Assembly (NCBI RefSeq): GCF_024213195.1
Contig: NZ_JANAVF010000006.1
Span: 1-64,000, forward strand
Length of the DNA stretch: 64,000 nt
From: Streptomyces sp. TBY4
Lineage (GTDB): Bacteria > Actinomycetota > Actinomycetes > Streptomycetales > Streptomycetaceae
Direction of reading: 5' to 3'
Shown here: positions 1 to 10,455 of the stretch, piece by piece
Numbering within the stretch: position 1 is the stretch's first letter
How the letters are laid out: each line of letters starts with the position of its first letter
Notes under the pieces: generated by a model
Databases searched by the model: none
Told to the model about the DNA's origin: nothing
Seen by the model: the letters and a program-made list of their open reading frames with translations, nothing else
Made by a program: the position numbers and the translations under genes

Positions 1-663
1 TGGCCTTCGGCCACCCTTGACCGACCGACCCACCCCGAAACGCCACAAGACTTCCGGGATCCCCCCGGGGAACGGCCGGGGGGAGGAGTGGGGAGGAGCG
101 GCCCGGTCGCGTGTGCGCAGCCCCCTCCGGCCGGTGGTCATCCACACACCGCCCCGGCAGGACCGTGACCTCAGCCGGAACAGACGCGCGGGGCGAGCAC
201 AGCATCCAGGGCCGGGCGTCTGGACACCCTTCCCGTGACCTTCGACCGCCACCACGAGCGTCAGGACGGCGACCACTACCTCAGAGTCGGTGGGCGCATC
301 AGATCGCTACGCACTCTCGCTCGGCTTGGCGACTGCTGGCCGTCTTGGGCTGGGAAGCCGTTGAGGACGACCGGGGGCCCCTCGCAGCTGGCCGCGGTGT
401 GGTCAGTAGGTGCTGGCGACAGGCCGCGCATTCAGTACCACGCAGACCTGGATCTCCGCATCGACAGCCTGCGCGAGTCGATCACTCCAGCCGGGCCGGC
501 AGGTCGGTGAGGGCCTGCTTCTGAGCCGGGTGCGTGATCGGCAGTGGTGTGCCGATCGCCGCCCGCCGGGGGTGCCCGTAGTCGGTGGTCCGGGCCCCGA
601 CTGCGACTTCGTCGTTCCGTACTTGTGGACCGGCCCCTGTCCCGACTCGGGTCGGAAACAATT
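1..663. other. Non-coding leader upstream of the amylase gene
   Basis: I see no convincing gene here. Short ORFs exist in several frames (for example 235-510 plus, 482-793 minus), but none has a recognisable motif, a good ribosome site or a hydrophobic/charged pattern typical of a protein. Bases 1-13 form a short hairpin (TGGCC, loop TTC, GGCCA) that could be the tail of a terminator for a gene to the left. The right part leads into the amylase promoter region. Confidence 0.5.
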
Positions 664-691
664 CTGCAATCTCTTGCGCAAGGTCTTGCAG
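664..691 (+). promoter_or_regulatory. MalR-type operator upstream of alpha-amylase
   Basis: A perfect palindrome CTTGCGCAAG (673-682) is flanked by CTGCAAT (664-670) and CTTGCAG (685-691), so four CTTGCAG-like half sites in alternating orientation lie about 95 bp before the amylase start. The heptamer CTTGCAG is known as the recognition motif of MalR/Reg1, the LacI-family repressor of Streptomyces maltose and amylase genes. The match and position are seen. The identity of the regulator is inferred. Confidence 0.7.
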
Positions 692-786
692 AGCCTCCCC
701 CTGGCACCTACGGTCGCTGCAATCCCCGACTCGGCCGTGACCGGTCCCCACCCGGTCCTGCGCCTCTCCGCCAGGAGGAACACCCC

Positions 787-2535
787 ATGCCAACGCCTGC
801 CCGCGCCGTCAGAGCCGCCGCCGCGCTGCTCTCCGTGTCTGCCGTCACCGCTGTGGCCGCCCTCGCCGTTGTCGGGGGGGCCGCGCCGGACGCCGTGGCT
901 GCTGCCCCGGGTGAGAAGGGCGTCACCGCCGTCATGTTCGAGTGGCGGTTCGAATCCGTTGCGAAGGCCTGCGCGGAGAGCCTCGGGCCCGCCGGCTACG
1001 GCTACGTCCAGGTGTCGCCCCCGCAGGAGCACATCCAGGGGAGCCAGTGGTGGACCTCGTACCAGCCCGTCAGCTACAAGATCGCCGGGCGGCTGGGTGA
1101 CCGTACCGCCTTCAAGTCCATGGTCGACGCCTGTCACGCCGCCGGCGTGAAGGTCGTCGCCGACTCCGTCATCAACCACATGGCGGCCGGGGACGGGGTG
1201 GGGACGGGCGGGAGTTCGTACACGAAGTACAACTACCCGGGTATTTACTCCGGTGGTGACATGGACGACTGCCGGGTCTCGATATCGAACTACGGGGACC
1301 GCGGGAACGTTCAGAACTGCGAGCTCGTGCAGCTCGCTGATTTGGACACGAGTGAGGAGTATGTGCGGGGGCGCATCGCCGGGTACCTCAATGACCTGCT
1401 GTCGCTGGGCGTTGACGGCTTCCGGATCGATGCCGCCAAGCACATGCCCGCCGCCGACCTCGCCAACATCAAGTCGCGGATGACGAACCCGAACGCCTAC
1501 TGGAAGCTGGAAGCCATCCACGGGGCGGGGGAGGCCGTCTCGCCGAGCGAGTACCTCGGCAGCGGTGACGTCCAGGAGTTCCGGTACGCGCGGGACCTCA
1601 AGCGGGTCTTCCAGAACGAGAACCTCGCCTACCTGAAGAACTTCGGGGAGGCGTGGGGGTACATGCCCTCCGGGCAGGCCGGTGTCTTCGTCGACAACCA
1701 CGACACCGAGCGCGGCGGTGACACCCTCAGCTACAAGGACGGGTCCGCCTACACGCTTGCGAGCGTCTTCATGCTGGCCTGGCCCTACGGGTCGCCCGAC
1801 GTGCACTCCGGCTACGAGTGGACCGACCGGGATGCCGGACCGCCCAACGGCGGTACCGTGAACGCCTGTTACGCCGACGGATGGAAGTGCCAGCACTCCT
1901 GGCGGGAGATCTCCTCCATGGTCGGCTTCCGCAACTCCGCGCGCGGCCAGGCCGTCACCGACTGGTGGGACAACGGCGGCGACCAGATCGCCTTCGGCCG
2001 CGGGGCCAAGGCCTACGTGGCGATCAACCACGAGGGCTCGGCCCTGACCCGGACCTTCCAGACCTCCCTCGCGGGCGGGGACTACTGCGACGTGCAGAGC
2101 GGCCGCACCGTGACCGTGGACTCCGGGGGCCGGTTCACCGCCACCCTCGGCGCCGGGACGGCCGTCGCCCTGCACGTCGGCGCCCGCGGCTGCGGCACCG
2201 GCTCCACGCCGAGCCCGACCCCGACAGTCACCCCCACTGCTGCAGCCGGTGCCTCCTTCGCCGTCAACGCCACCACCGTCGTCGGCCAGAACATCTACGT
2301 CACCGGTGACCGCGCCGAGCTCGGCAGCTGGAACACCGGCAGCGCCCTCAAGCTCGACCCGGCCGCCTACCCCGTCTGGAAGCTCGACGTCGCGCTCCCG
2401 CCCGGCACGGTCTTCGCGTACAAGTACGTCCGCAAGGACGCCGCCGGGAACGTCACCTGGGAGAGCGGAGCCAACCGCTCCGCCACGGTCCCCGCCAACG
2501 GCAAGGTCACGCTGACCGACACCTGGCGCAACTGA
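787..2535 (+). CDS. aml: Secreted alpha-amylase with C-terminal starch-binding domain
   Basis: Endo-acting alpha-amylase (GH13) that hydrolyses alpha-1,4 links of starch outside the cell. The 582-residue product has a Sec-type signal peptide (Arg near the start, Ala/Val-rich core, AxA-like cleavage near residue 38-40). The catalytic triad is visible as D215 (in GFRIDAAKH), E242 (in KLEAIHG) and D306 (in VDNHDTER). After a Pro/Thr linker near residue 475, residues about 488-582 are a CBM20 starch-binding domain ([12 protein letters not shown]). The start was chosen at ATG 787 because AGGAGG lies at 773-778; upstream in-frame starts lack a ribosome site and would put residues before the signal peptide. 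It is followed 43 bp later by the pullulanase gene, so the two are probably co-transcribed. A MalR-type operator lies upstream. Confidence 0.95.
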   Translation: MPTPARAVRAAAALLSVSAVTAVAALAVVGGAAPDAVAAAPGEKGVTAVMFEWRFESVAKACAESLGPAGYGYVQVSPPQEHIQGSQWWTSYQPVSYKIAGRLGDRTAFKSMVDACHAAGVKVVADSVINHMAAGDGVGTGGSSYTKYNYPGIYSGGDMDDCRVSISNYGDRGNVQNCELVQLADLDTSEEYVRGRIAGYLNDLLSLGVDGFRIDAAKHMPAADLANIKSRMTNPNAYWKLEAIHGAGEAVSPSEYLGSGDVQEFRYARDLKRVFQNENLAYLKNFGEAWGYMPSGQAGVFVDNHDTERGGDTLSYKDGSAYTLASVFMLAWPYGSPDVHSGYEWTDRDAGPPNGGTVNACYADGWKCQHSWREISSMVGFRNSARGQAVTDWWDNGGDQIAFGRGAKAYVAINHEGSALTRTFQTSLAGGDYCDVQSGRTVTVDSGGRFTATLGAGTAVALHVGARGCGTGSTPSPTPTVTPTAAAGASFAVNATTVVGQNIYVTGDRAELGSWNTGSALKLDPAAYPVWKLDVALPPGTVFAYKYVRKDAAGNVTWESGANRSATVPANGKVTLTDTWRN

Positions 2536-2578
2536 CCCTCCCGCCCCACCCCCTGTCCCGCACCCGAGGAGATCAGCC

Positions 2579-5500
2579 TTGATACGCCCCGCCCTCGCCG
2601 GCGCCGCGGGAGTGCTCGCCGCCACCCTGGCCGTGACGCTCCTGCCCGCCCTGCCCGCCGCCGCGGCGGTCGCCGCCAAGGCGCCACCGGCCCCGCCCTC
2701 GGACGCCAAACTGGCGGCCGAGTCCGCGCGGCACGACCTGACCCGGGAGCAGTTCTACTTCGTGCTCCCGGACCGGTTCGCGAACGGCGACCCGCGCAAC
2801 GACCGGGGCGGCCTGACCGGTTCCCGGCTGGAGACCGGGCTGGACCCGACCGACAAGGGCTTCTACCAGGGCGGGGACCTCAAGGGGATCACCGACCGGC
2901 TGGACTACATCAAGGGGCTCGGCACCACCGCCATCTGGATGGCGCCGATCTTCAAGAACCAGCCGGTCCAGGGGACGGGCAAGGACGTCTCGGCCGGGTA
3001 CCACGGGTACTGGATCACCGACTTCACCCAGGTCGACCCGCACTTCGGGACCAACGCCGATCTGGAGCGGCTGATCGACAAGGCGCACAAGAAGGGGATG
3101 AAGGTCTTCTTCGACGTCATCACCAACCACACCGCCGACGTCGTCGACTACCGGGAGGCGTCCTACGGGTACCTGTCGAAGGGCGCCTTCCCGTACCTGA
3201 CCAAGGACGGGGAAGCGTTTGAGGACTCCGACTATGTGGGCGGGAAATTCCCCAAGACCGACGGCGACTCCTTCCCCCGCACCCCCTTCGTCCCCGAGGC
3301 GAAGAAGAACCTGAAGGTCCCGGCCTGGCTCAACGACCCGACGATGTACCACAACCGGGGCGACTCCACCTTCGCCGGCGAATCCTCCGACCAGGGCGAC
3401 TTCTTCGGCCTCGACGACCTGTGGACCGAGCGTCCCGAGGTCGTGGAGGGGATGGAGAAGATCTACGAGAAGTGGGTCGAGGAGTTCGACGTCGACGGCT
3501 TCCGCATCGACACGGTCAAGCACGTCAACACCGGCTTCTGGACCCAGTGGGCCACCGCCCTCGACGCGTACGCGGCCAGGAAGGGCCGCAAGGACTTCTT
3601 CATGTTCGGCGAGGTCTACTCCGCCGACACCGCGATCACCTCCCCGTACGTGACCCGGGGCCGGCTGGACGCCACCCTCGACTTCCCGCTCCAGGAGGCG
3701 ATCCGCTCGTACGCCGCCCAGGGCGCGGACGCCGGGCGGCTGGCCTCCGTCTTCGGCGACGACTACCGGTACACCACCGACAAGGCGAACGCCTACGAGC
3801 AGGTCACCTTCCTCGGCAACCACGACATGGGCCGCTTCGGGACCTTCCTGAAGCAGGACCGGCCGGGGGCGGGGGAGCAGGAGCTGCTGGACCGGTACCG
3901 GCTGGCCAACGAGCTGATGTTCCTCTCCCGGGGCAACCCGGTGATCTACTCCGGTGACGAGCAGGGCTTCACCGGCGCGGGCGGGGACAAGGACGCCCGC
4001 CAGCCCCTCTTCGCCTCCAAGGCGGCCGACTACCTGGACGACGACCAGCTCGGAACGGTGCGCACGCATGCGAGCGATGCTTACGATCCGGAGCACCCGC
4101 TCTACAAGCAGATCAGTGCTCTCGCGAAGCTGACGAAGGAGCACCCGGCCCTCCGGGACGGCGTTCAGAGCGAACGTTTCTCCGACGGTTCGGCCTACGC
4201 CTTCGCCCGCACCGACACCCGCACGCGCACCGAATACCTGGTCGCGGCCAACAACGCCACCGCGCCCCGCACCATCGACCTCGACGCCCCGGCCGGCGTC
4301 CAGTACGTCGCCCTCTACGGCGGCACGGCCACGCTGATCCGCTCCTCCGCGGCCGGCAAGCTGACCGTCACCCTCCCGGCCCTCGGCTCCGTGGTCCTCC
4401 AGGCCACCACCCCGGCCGCCAAGCCCACCGCCAGGCCCGCCCTCACCCTCAAGGCCCCGGCCCCCGGCGCCACCGGCACCGTCGAGCTCTCGGCCGAGGT
4501 CTCCGGCGACCCCCTGGGCCGGGTCGTCTTCGCCGCCCAGACCGGCACCGAGAAGTGGCAGGTCCTCGGCTCCGCCGACCACGCCCCGTACAAGGTCACC
4601 CAGTTCATCGACCCGGCCACCCCGGCCGGCACCCCGCTGCGCTACAAGGCCGTGGTCGTCGACTCCGCCGGCCGCACCGCGTCCGCCCTCGCCGCGTCCA
4701 CCACGGGGCAGACCCCGCCCGCCGAGGTCCCCACCGCCACCCAGCGCGACTACGCGATCGTCCACTACAACCGCCCCGACGGCGACTACACGAACTGGCG
4801 CCTCTACGCCTGGGGCGACATCGCCGAGGGCGAGGCCACCCCCTGGCCCGCCGGCCACGACTTCACCGGCCGCGACGCCTACGGCGCCTTCGCGTACGTG
4901 CGCCTCAAGCCCGGCGCGAGCAGCGTCGGCTACCTCGTCATCGACAAGGACGGCACGAAGGACGTCGGCGCCGACCGCACCATCGACGTGACGAAGACCG
5001 GGGAGATCTGGCTGGAGCAGGGCAAGGAGCCCGTCCGCACCGAACGCCCCGCCTACCCGCCGCAGGACACGTCCAAGGCCGTCCTGCACTACCAGCGCCC
5101 CGACGGCGCCTACGAGGGCTGGGGCCTGCACGTCTGGACCGGAGCGGCGACGCCCACCGACTGGTCCAAGCCGCTGCTCCCCGTCCGCACCGACTCCTAC
5201 GGCGCCGTCTACGAGGTCCCCCTCGCCGCCGGAGCCACCAGCCTCAGCTACATCCTCCACAAGGGCGACGAGAAGGACCTCCCGTCCGACCAGTCCCTCG
5301 ACCTGAAGAGCAACGGGCACGAGGTGTGGATGCTGGGCGGCAAGGAGAAGTACCTCCTCCCGCAGCCCGCCGGCAGCGCCGCCGCCCTGGACCTCACCAA
5401 GGCCCAGGCCGTCTGGATCGACCGCGACACCGTCGCCTGGAACGCCCCGGCAGCCGCCGCCTCCCTCCAGCTCCTCGCCTCCCGCGAGGGCGCCGTCAAG

Positions 5501-7951
5501 GCCGAGAACGGCACCCTGACCGGCCGGGCGCAGTGGCTGCGCATGAACAGGGCCGAGCTGACCGCCGCCCAGAAGCAGAAGTACCCGCACCTGGCCGCCT
5601 ACGCCGCCTACTCGATCGACCCGCGCGACCGGGACCGCGTCCGCGAAGCCCTGCGCGGCCAGCTCGTCGCCAGTGCCCGCGCCGCGAACGGCGCCGTCCT
5701 CGCCGCCACCGGAGTCCAGCTCGCCGGGGTCCTCGACGACCTGTACGCGACCGGCGCGCAGAAGGCGGCGCTCGGCCCGGTCTTCAAGGACGGCCGCCCC
5801 ACCCTCTCCGTGTGGGCCCCGACCGCCCAGCAGGTGAGCCTCGAACTCGACGGCCGCACCGTCCCGATGCGCCGCGACGACGCCACCGGCGTCTGGTCGG
5901 TGCGCGGTGACCGCGACTGGACCGGCAAGCGCTACCGCTTCGCCGTCACCGTCTGGGCCCCGAGCACCGGCCAGGTGGTCCGCAACCTGGTCACCGACCC
6001 GTACTCCACCGCCCTGACCACCGACTCCGCGCACAGCCTGGCCGTGGACCTCGCCGATCCGAAGCTCGCCCCGCCCGGCTGGCGCGAGCTGAAGAAGCCC
6101 GCGTCCGTCCCCTTCACCTCGGCGCAGATCCAGGAGCTGCACATCCGCGACTTCTCGGTCGCCGACCGCACCAGCACCCACCCCGGCCAGTACCTGGCCT
6201 TCACGGACACCGCCTCGGCGGGCATGCGCCACCTGCGCGACCTGGCCGCCGCCGGGACCTCGTACGTCCACCTCCTGCCCGCCTTCGACATCGGCACCAT
6301 CCCCGAGAAGCCCGCGGACCGCACCGAGCCCGCCTGCGACCTGAAGGTCTACGCCCCCGACTCCGAGGAGCAGCAGGCCTGCGTGGCGGCCGCGGCCGCG
6401 AAGGACGCGTACAACTGGGGCTACGACCCGCTGCACTACACGGTCCCCGAGGGCTCGTACGCCAGCGACCCGAACGGCACCGCCCGCACGGTGGAGTTCC
6501 GCCGCATGGTGCAGTCCCTGAACGGCGCCGGCCTGCGCACCGTCATGGACGTGGTCTACAACCACACCGTGGCCGCAGGACAGTCCGACAAGTCGGTGCT
6601 CGACCGCATCGTCCCCGGCTACTACCAGCGGCTGCTGGCCGACGGCTCCGTCGCCACCTCCACCTGCTGCGCCAACACCGCCCCCGAGAACGCCATGATG
6701 GGCCGCCTCGTCGTGGACTCGGTGGTCACCTGGGCCAGGCAGTACAAGGTCGACGGCTTCCGCTTCGACCTGATGGGCCACCACCCCAAGGCCAACATCC
6801 TGGCCGTCCGCGCCGCCCTCGACGCGCTGACGCCCGAGAAGGACGGGGTCGACGGGAAGAAGATCGTCCTCTACGGGGAGGGCTGGAACTTCGGCGAGGT
6901 CGCGAACGACGCCCGCTTCGTGCAGGCCACGCAGCAGAACATGGCCGGCACCGGAATCGCCACCTTCTCCGACCGCGCCCGCGACGCGGTCCGCGGCGGC
7001 GGCCCCTTCGACGAGGACCCGCGCGTCCAGGGCTTCGCCTCCGGCCTGTTCACCGCCCCCAACGCCTCCCCGGCGAACGGCACCCCGGAGCAGCAGCGCG
7101 TCCGGCTCCTCCACGACCAGGACCTGATCAAGGTCGGGCTCACCGGCAACCTCGCCGCCTACACCTTCACGGACTCCACCGGCCGCGCCGTCAAGGGCTC
7201 CGAGGTGGACTACAACGGGGCCCCGGCCGGGTACGCGGCAGCCCCCGGCGATGCGCTCGCGTACGTCGACGCCCACGACAACGAGACGCTCTACGACGCC
7301 CTGGCCTTCAAGCTCCCCGAGGGCACCTCGGCGGCCGACCGGTCCCGCGCCCAGGTCCTGGCGATGTCTGTCGCCGCCCTCTCGCAGGGCCCGGCCCTCT
7401 CCCAGGCGGGCACGGACCTGCTCCGCTCCAAGTCCCTGGACCGCAACTCCTACGACAGCGGGGACTGGTTCAACGCCATCCACTGGGACTGCGAGGACGG
7501 CAACGGCTTCGGCCGCGGCCTGCCCCCGGCGGCCGACAACCGCGCGAAGTGGCCCTACGCGAAGCCCTTGCTGACCGCGCCCGCACCTGGCTGCACGGAG
7601 ATCGACGGCGCCGCCTCCGCCTACCGGGACCTGCTGAGGATCCGTACGACGGAACCGGCCTTCGCCCTCACCACCACCGAGGCGGTCCAGGCGGAGCTGG
7701 CCTTCCCCCTCTCGGGGCCCGAGGAGACCCCGGGCGTGATCACGATGACCCTGGGCGACCTGGTGGTGGTCCTCAACGCCGGCCCCACCGCGCAGACCCA
7801 GCGGGTCCCGGGCCTCGCGGGCACGGCCCACGCCCTGCACCCGGTCCAGGCCTCGGGTGCGGACCCGGTGGTCCGGCGGGCGGCCTACGACCGGGCGAAG
7901 GGGGAGTTCACCGTCCCGGCCCGCACGGCGGCGGTCTTCAAGCGGGGGTGA
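2579..7951 (+). CDS. pulA: Secreted bifunctional amylase/pullulanase (two GH13 domains)
   Basis: A large secreted starch-debranching enzyme, 1790 residues, with a TTG start preceded by GAGGAGAT (2566-2573). Signal peptide at residues 1 to about 30. Residues about 45-600 form a complete GH13 amylase-like barrel with D311 (GFRIDTVKH), E345 (GEVYSAD) and D416 (GNHDMG). Two related pullulanase-associated carbohydrate-binding repeats follow (about 722-815 and 828-925; both contain HYxRPDGxY). An N-domain/CBM48-like part (about 1066-1160, [10 protein letters not shown]) leads into a second GH13 domain of pullulanase type: YNWGYDP at 1278, D1397 ([10 protein letters not shown]), E1434 (YGEGWNFGE) and D1567 (DAHDNETL). 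Both catalytic centres look intact, so alpha-1,4 and alpha-1,6 cleavage in one chain is likely. It is about twice the length of a normal pullulanase, but this fused form is known in Streptomyces. Confidence 0.95.
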   Translation: MIRPALAGAAGVLAATLAVTLLPALPAAAAVAAKAPPAPPSDAKLAAESARHDLTREQFYFVLPDRFANGDPRNDRGGLTGSRLETGLDPTDKGFYQGGDLKGITDRLDYIKGLGTTAIWMAPIFKNQPVQGTGKDVSAGYHGYWITDFTQVDPHFGTNADLERLIDKAHKKGMKVFFDVITNHTADVVDYREASYGYLSKGAFPYLTKDGEAFEDSDYVGGKFPKTDGDSFPRTPFVPEAKKNLKVPAWLNDPTMYHNRGDSTFAGESSDQGDFFGLDDLWTERPEVVEGMEKIYEKWVEEFDVDGFRIDTVKHVNTGFWTQWATALDAYAARKGRKDFFMFGEVYSADTAITSPYVTRGRLDATLDFPLQEAIRSYAAQGADAGRLASVFGDDYRYTTDKANAYEQVTFLGNHDMGRFGTFLKQDRPGAGEQELLDRYRLANELMFLSRGNPVIYSGDEQGFTGAGGDKDARQPLFASKAADYLDDDQLGTVRTHASDAYDPEHPLYKQISALAKLTKEHPALRDGVQSERFSDGSAYAFARTDTRTRTEYLVAANNATAPRTIDLDAPAGVQYVALYGGTATLIRSSAAGKLTVTLPALGSVVLQATTPAAKPTARPALTLKAPAPGATGTVELSAEVSGDPLGRVVFAAQTGTEKWQVLGSADHAPYKVTQFIDPATPAGTPLRYKAVVVDSAGRTASALAASTTGQTPPAEVPTATQRDYAIVHYNRPDGDYTNWRLYAWGDIAEGEATPWPAGHDFTGRDAYGAFAYVRLKPGASSVGYLVIDKDGTKDVGADRTIDVTKTGEIWLEQGKEPVRTERPAYPPQDTSKAVLHYQRPDGAYEGWGLHVWTGAATPTDWSKPLLPVRTDSYGAVYEVPLAAGATSLSYILHKGDEKDLPSDQSLDLKSNGHEVWMLGGKEKYLLPQPAGSAAALDLTKAQAVWIDRDTVAWNAPAAAASLQLLASREGAVKAENGTLTGRAQWLRMNRAELTAAQKQKYPHLAAYAAYSIDPRDRDRVREALRGQLVASARAANGAVLAATGVQLAGVLDDLYATGAQKAALGPVFKDGRPTLSVWAPTAQQVSLELDGRTVPMRRDDATGVWSVRGDRDWTGKRYRFAVTVWAPSTGQVVRNLVTDPYSTALTTDSAHSLAVDLADPKLAPPGWRELKKPASVPFTSAQIQELHIRDFSVADRTSTHPGQYLAFTDTASAGMRHLRDLAAAGTSYVHLLPAFDIGTIPEKPADRTEPACDLKVYAPDSEEQQACVAAAAAKDAYNWGYDPLHYTVPEGSYASDPNGTARTVEFRRMVQSLNGAGLRTVMDVVYNHTVAAGQSDKSVLDRIVPGYYQRLLADGSVATSTCCANTAPENAMMGRLVVDSVVTWARQYKVDGFRFDLMGHHPKANILAVRAALDALTPEKDGVDGKKIVLYGEGWNFGEVANDARFVQATQQNMAGTGIATFSDRARDAVRGGGPFDEDPRVQGFASGLFTAPNASPANGTPEQQRVRLLHDQDLIKVGLTGNLAAYTFTDSTGRAVKGSEVDYNGAPAGYAAAPGDALAYVDAHDNETLYDALAFKLPEGTSAADRSRAQVLAMSVAALSQGPALSQAGTDLLRSKSLDRNSYDSGDWFNAIHWDCEDGNGFGRGLPPAADNRAKWPYAKPLLTAPAPGCTEIDGAASAYRDLLRIRTTEPAFALTTTEAVQAELAFPLSGPEETPGVITMTLGDLVVVLNAGPTAQTQRVPGLAGTAHALHPVQASGADPVVRRAAYDRAKGEFTVPARTAAVFKRG

Positions 7952-7966
7952 GCGGGGAAGGGCGGG

Positions 7967-8533
7967 TCAGCGAGGGGTGACCAAGGTGAGCTGATCCAGC
8001 CGCTTCTCCAGCAGGATCACCCCGTACACCCGCCCGTCCTTGCCCTCCTTGTTGGGGAACTCACCGACCACCCGGTAGCCCGCGGACTGGTAGTACGCGA
8101 GCAGCCGGGGGTTGGTGGAGACGCAGTCCAGCCGCGCCCGTTCGCGGCCGGTCCTGGCGATGCGCCGCTCGGAGTGTTCGAGCAGCCGCCGGCCGGCCCC
8201 GGCGGGCGCGGCCTCGCGTTCGACCATGAGCCGGTGCACGTAGCCGGCCACGGGAGGCTGGATGCCCCAGGCCTCCTCGTCGGACCACCACAACTCGTAC
8301 GCGCCGACGGCGTGCCCGTCGGCGTCCGAGGCGAGCCACACCTCGCCCTCGCGCATGATCGCCCGGAAGTGCGCGGCGTCCTTGTCCCCGGGCTTCCACT
8401 GCTCGATCCCGTGCGCGGCCATCCAGCGGGCGGCCTGGTCGTACAGCGCCACCAGGGTGCCGGCGTCCTTCTCCTCGGCCTGCCGGAACACGATCTCGTC
8501 TTCAATGATCACGCGGGCATTATTGCGCGCCAT
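7967..8533 (-). CDS. GNAT-family N-acetyltransferase
   Basis: A 188-residue protein with the GNAT fold. The acetyl-CoA loop region is readable in the middle (VHRLMVEREAAPAGAGRRLL, residues about 97-116), followed by the C-terminal beta-strand and AYYQSAGYRVVGEF, the usual end of the fold. The substrate cannot be told. It ends 16 bp from the convergent pullulanase stop and starts 18 bp after the TetR gene stop, so it is probably the last gene of the minus-strand cluster that begins at 11384. The ATG at 8533 has no strong ribosome site; a GTG eight codons later is an alternative start. Confidence 0.85.
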   Translation of the reverse strand: MARNNARVIIEDEIVFRQAEEKDAGTLVALYDQAARWMAAHGIEQWKPGDKDAAHFRAIMREGEVWLASDADGHAVGAYELWWSDEEAWGIQPPVAGYVHRLMVEREAAPAGAGRRLLEHSERRIARTGRERARLDCVSTNPRLLAYYQSAGYRVVGEFPNKEGKDGRVYGVILLEKRLDQLTLVTPR

Positions 8534-8551
8534 TCGATCAAGGACGGTCGA

Positions 8552-9370
8552 TCAACGCGGACCGGGCACCGAGGGACCGGGTTCCGAGGGACCGGGGGCC
8601 GAGGGGCCGGGTTCCGAGGGGCTGGAGGCTGAGGTGCCGGGGGCCGAGGTGCCGGGTTCCGAGGGGCCGGCCCCCGGGGGTACCAGGGCCACCAGCCGCC
8701 CCACCAGCTCCCCGAACGGCCCGTCCGCCGGCTCGTCCGCGAGGATCCGTACGAGGATCCCCGCCATCTCCGCGTCGTAGGCGGCGCTCACCGCGGCCAG
8801 CGCTGCGAAATCGTGCACCAGCTGCAGCTCCAGCTCGGCGCGCGGGATCCGCCGGCCGTCCAGCCAGATCAGCGCCGTCGACTCGGCCAGCGACACCCAC
8901 GAGCGCACCACGAGCTCCAGCCGGGCGGGCGGAGCCTGCCGGTCGATGCCCAGGTGCGCGAGGATCTGCTCGTACGCGGCCTGGCGCACCTCGTCGATCA
9001 TCGCGTTGGCCCGGCTGCTGCCGACCGCCGGGCCGCCCCGCATCAGCGCGGAGAAGCCGGGCCCGTGGTCGTCGACGAAGGCGAAGAACCGCCCCATGAC
9101 CCGGAGCAGCCGAGCCCCGAGCGGCCCCTCCCGGGGCTCCACGAACCGCAGCGCGAGCTCGTCGGCCGCCCGCCGCAGCGCAGCCTCGTAGAGGCTCAGC
9201 TTCCCGGGGAAGTAGTGGTAGACGAGCGGCCGCGATATCCCCGCGGCGGCGGCGATCTCGTCGATGGACACATCGTCGGGCGACCGGTGGCTGAACAGCT
9301 CCAGCGCCACCCCGATCAGCTGCTGCCGCCGCTCCTCGACACCCATCCTGCGCCGCACCCCGGTTGTCAT
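8552..9370 (-). CDS. TetR-family regulator with a repetitive Pro/Ser/Gly tail
   Basis: A 272-residue TetR regulator. The N-terminal helix-turn-helix is clear (residues about 12-60: DDVSIDEIAAAAGISRPLVYHYF). The ligand-binding part follows to about residue 228. The last 40 residues are low-complexity PSEPG/SAPGT repeats, encoded by eight 15-bp tandem units. It lies 35 bp downstream of the ferredoxin reductase gene on the same strand and may regulate that cluster. The repeat tail is unusual for TetR proteins and is not expected to be part of the fold. Confidence 0.92.
   Translation of the reverse strand: MTTGVRRRMGVEERRQQLIGVALELFSHRSPDDVSIDEIAAAAGISRPLVYHYFPGKLSLYEAALRRAADELALRFVEPREGPLGARLLRVMGRFFAFVDDHGPGFSALMRGGPAVGSSRANAMIDEVRQAAYEQILAHLGIDRQAPPARLELVVRSWVSLAESTALIWLDGRRIPRAELELQLVHDFAALAAVSAAYDAEMAGILVRILADEPADGPFGELVGRLVALVPPGAGPSEPGTSAPGTSASSPSEPGPSAPGPSEPGPSVPGPR
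8561..8680. repeat. Eight 15-bp tandem repeats inside the TetR gene
   Basis: Eight consecutive 15-bp units of the type ACCGGGTTCCGAGGG cover the 3' end of the TetR gene. The period is a multiple of three, so copy-number change keeps the frame and only lengthens or shortens the Pro/Ser/Gly tail. The right-most unit is the most diverged. Confidence 0.85.
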
Positions 9371-9405
9371 GCGGACACCCTACTGCGCAGCCCCGTAAGG
9401 GCCCC

Positions 9406-10455
9406 CTACAGGTCCAGGACCAGGTGGTCCGAGGCCGCGCGGGAGACGCACAGGAGCATGGAGTCCTCGCGTTCGCCGTCCGTGAGGAGGGTGTCGCGGT
9501 GGTCGATCTCCCCCGCCAGCACCCGGTGTTGGCAGGTCCCGCAGAAGCCCTGCTCGCAGGAGTACGGCGTACCCGGGAGCTCCCGGCGCACGGCGGCCAG
9601 GGCGGATTCCGTCGCCGCCACCTCCACGACCCGCCCCGAGCGGCGCAGTTCGACCGTGAAGGGCTGCGCATCCCCGCCCGAGGCCGCCGGGGCGAACCGC
9701 TCCAGGTGCACCGGGGTGCCCTCCGGCGCGGCCGCCAGGGCCGCCGCCATCAGCGGGGCCGGGCCGCAGCAGTAGACCGCCGTGTCCGGGCCCAGCGCAC
9801 CGAGCGCGTTCAGGTCGGGGAGGCCCGCCTCGTCCTCGGGGACGACCGTGACCCGGTCCCCGTACGGGGCGAGTTCGGCGAGGAAGGGCATCGAGGCCCG
9901 CGAGCGGCCCCCGTAGAGCAGGGTCCACTCCGCGCCCGCCTCCGTGGCCGCCCGGAGCATCGGCAGGACCGGGGTGATGCCGATCCCGCCCGCGACGAAC
10001 ACGTAGGACCGGGACGGGACCAGCGGGAAGCGGTTGCGGGGCGGGCGGACCGGGAGCTCCGCGCCCTCCAGCAGCTGGGCGTGCGCCTCGCGCGAGCCGC
10101 CGCGGCCGTCCTCCACGAGCCGGACCGCGATCGTGTAGCGGCCCCGGTCGGCGGGGTCGCCGCACAGCGAGTACTGGCGGACCAGCCCCGACGGGAGCCG
10201 CGCGTCCAGGTGCGCGCCCGGGTCCCACTCCGGGAACTCCGGAGATTCCAGCGTCAGGGCCAGCACCCCGTCCGCGGGCTCCGTGCGCGAGACGATCAGC
10301 GCCGGGATCCACCGGCGCGACGAGTACCCCGAGACCGGGGTCTCCAGCGCGGGCAGCGGCCAGAGCGGCGATCCGGAGTCGATGCGCCGGCCGATCGCGC
10401 GCTTCGCCAGCCAGGCGGCGCCCGCGAACGCGGTCACCGTGAGGACGCGCTTCAC
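9406..10455 (-). CDS. Ferredoxin reductase-type oxidoreductase (FMN/NAD plus 2Fe-2S, phthalate dioxygenase reductase class)
   Basis: A 349-residue electron-transfer reductase. A flavin-binding domain carries RQYS (93-96), an NAD-binding domain carries VAGGIGITP (154-162), and a C-terminal plant-type 2Fe-2S domain has its four cysteines at 300, 305, 308 and 336 (spacing C-x4-C-x2-C-x27-C). The order reductase then ferredoxin is that of the phthalate dioxygenase reductase/VanB group. A hydrophobic N-terminal stretch (about 3-20) could act as a membrane anchor. The GTG at 10455 was chosen because it overlaps the stop of the upstream hydrolase gene by four bases (GTGA), a sign of translational coupling. 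It probably passes electrons from NAD(P)H to the partner encoded upstream; that last point is inference. Confidence 0.92.
   Translation of the reverse strand: MKRVLTVTAFAGAAWLAKRAIGRRIDSGSPLWPLPALETPVSGYSSRRWIPALIVSRTEPADGVLALTLESPEFPEWDPGAHLDARLPSGLVRQYSLCGDPADRGRYTIAVRLVEDGRGGSREAHAQLLEGAELPVRPPRNRFPLVPSRSYVFVAGGIGITPVLPMLRAATEAGAEWTLLYGGRSRASMPFLAELAPYGDRVTVVPEDEAGLPDLNALGALGPDTAVYCCGPAPLMAAALAAAPEGTPVHLERFAPAASGGDAQPFTVELRRSGRVVEVAATESALAAVRRELPGTPYSCEQGFCGTCQHRVLAGEIDHRDTLLTDGEREDSMLLCVSRAASDHLVLDL

Noticed and set aside
235..510. 91-codon plus-strand ORF in the leader of the amylase gene
   Set aside because: No ribosome site, no recognisable family and competing frames of equal length.
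2573..7840. A 1755-codon open frame on the minus strand opposite the pullulanase gene
   Set aside because: It is the mirror of a GC-saturated codon pattern. The translated product is repetitive Gly/Val/Arg without motifs, while the plus strand has full catalytic motifs.
8561..8680. Possible CRISPR array
   Set aside because: The units are directly adjacent 15-mers without spacers and lie inside a coding frame.
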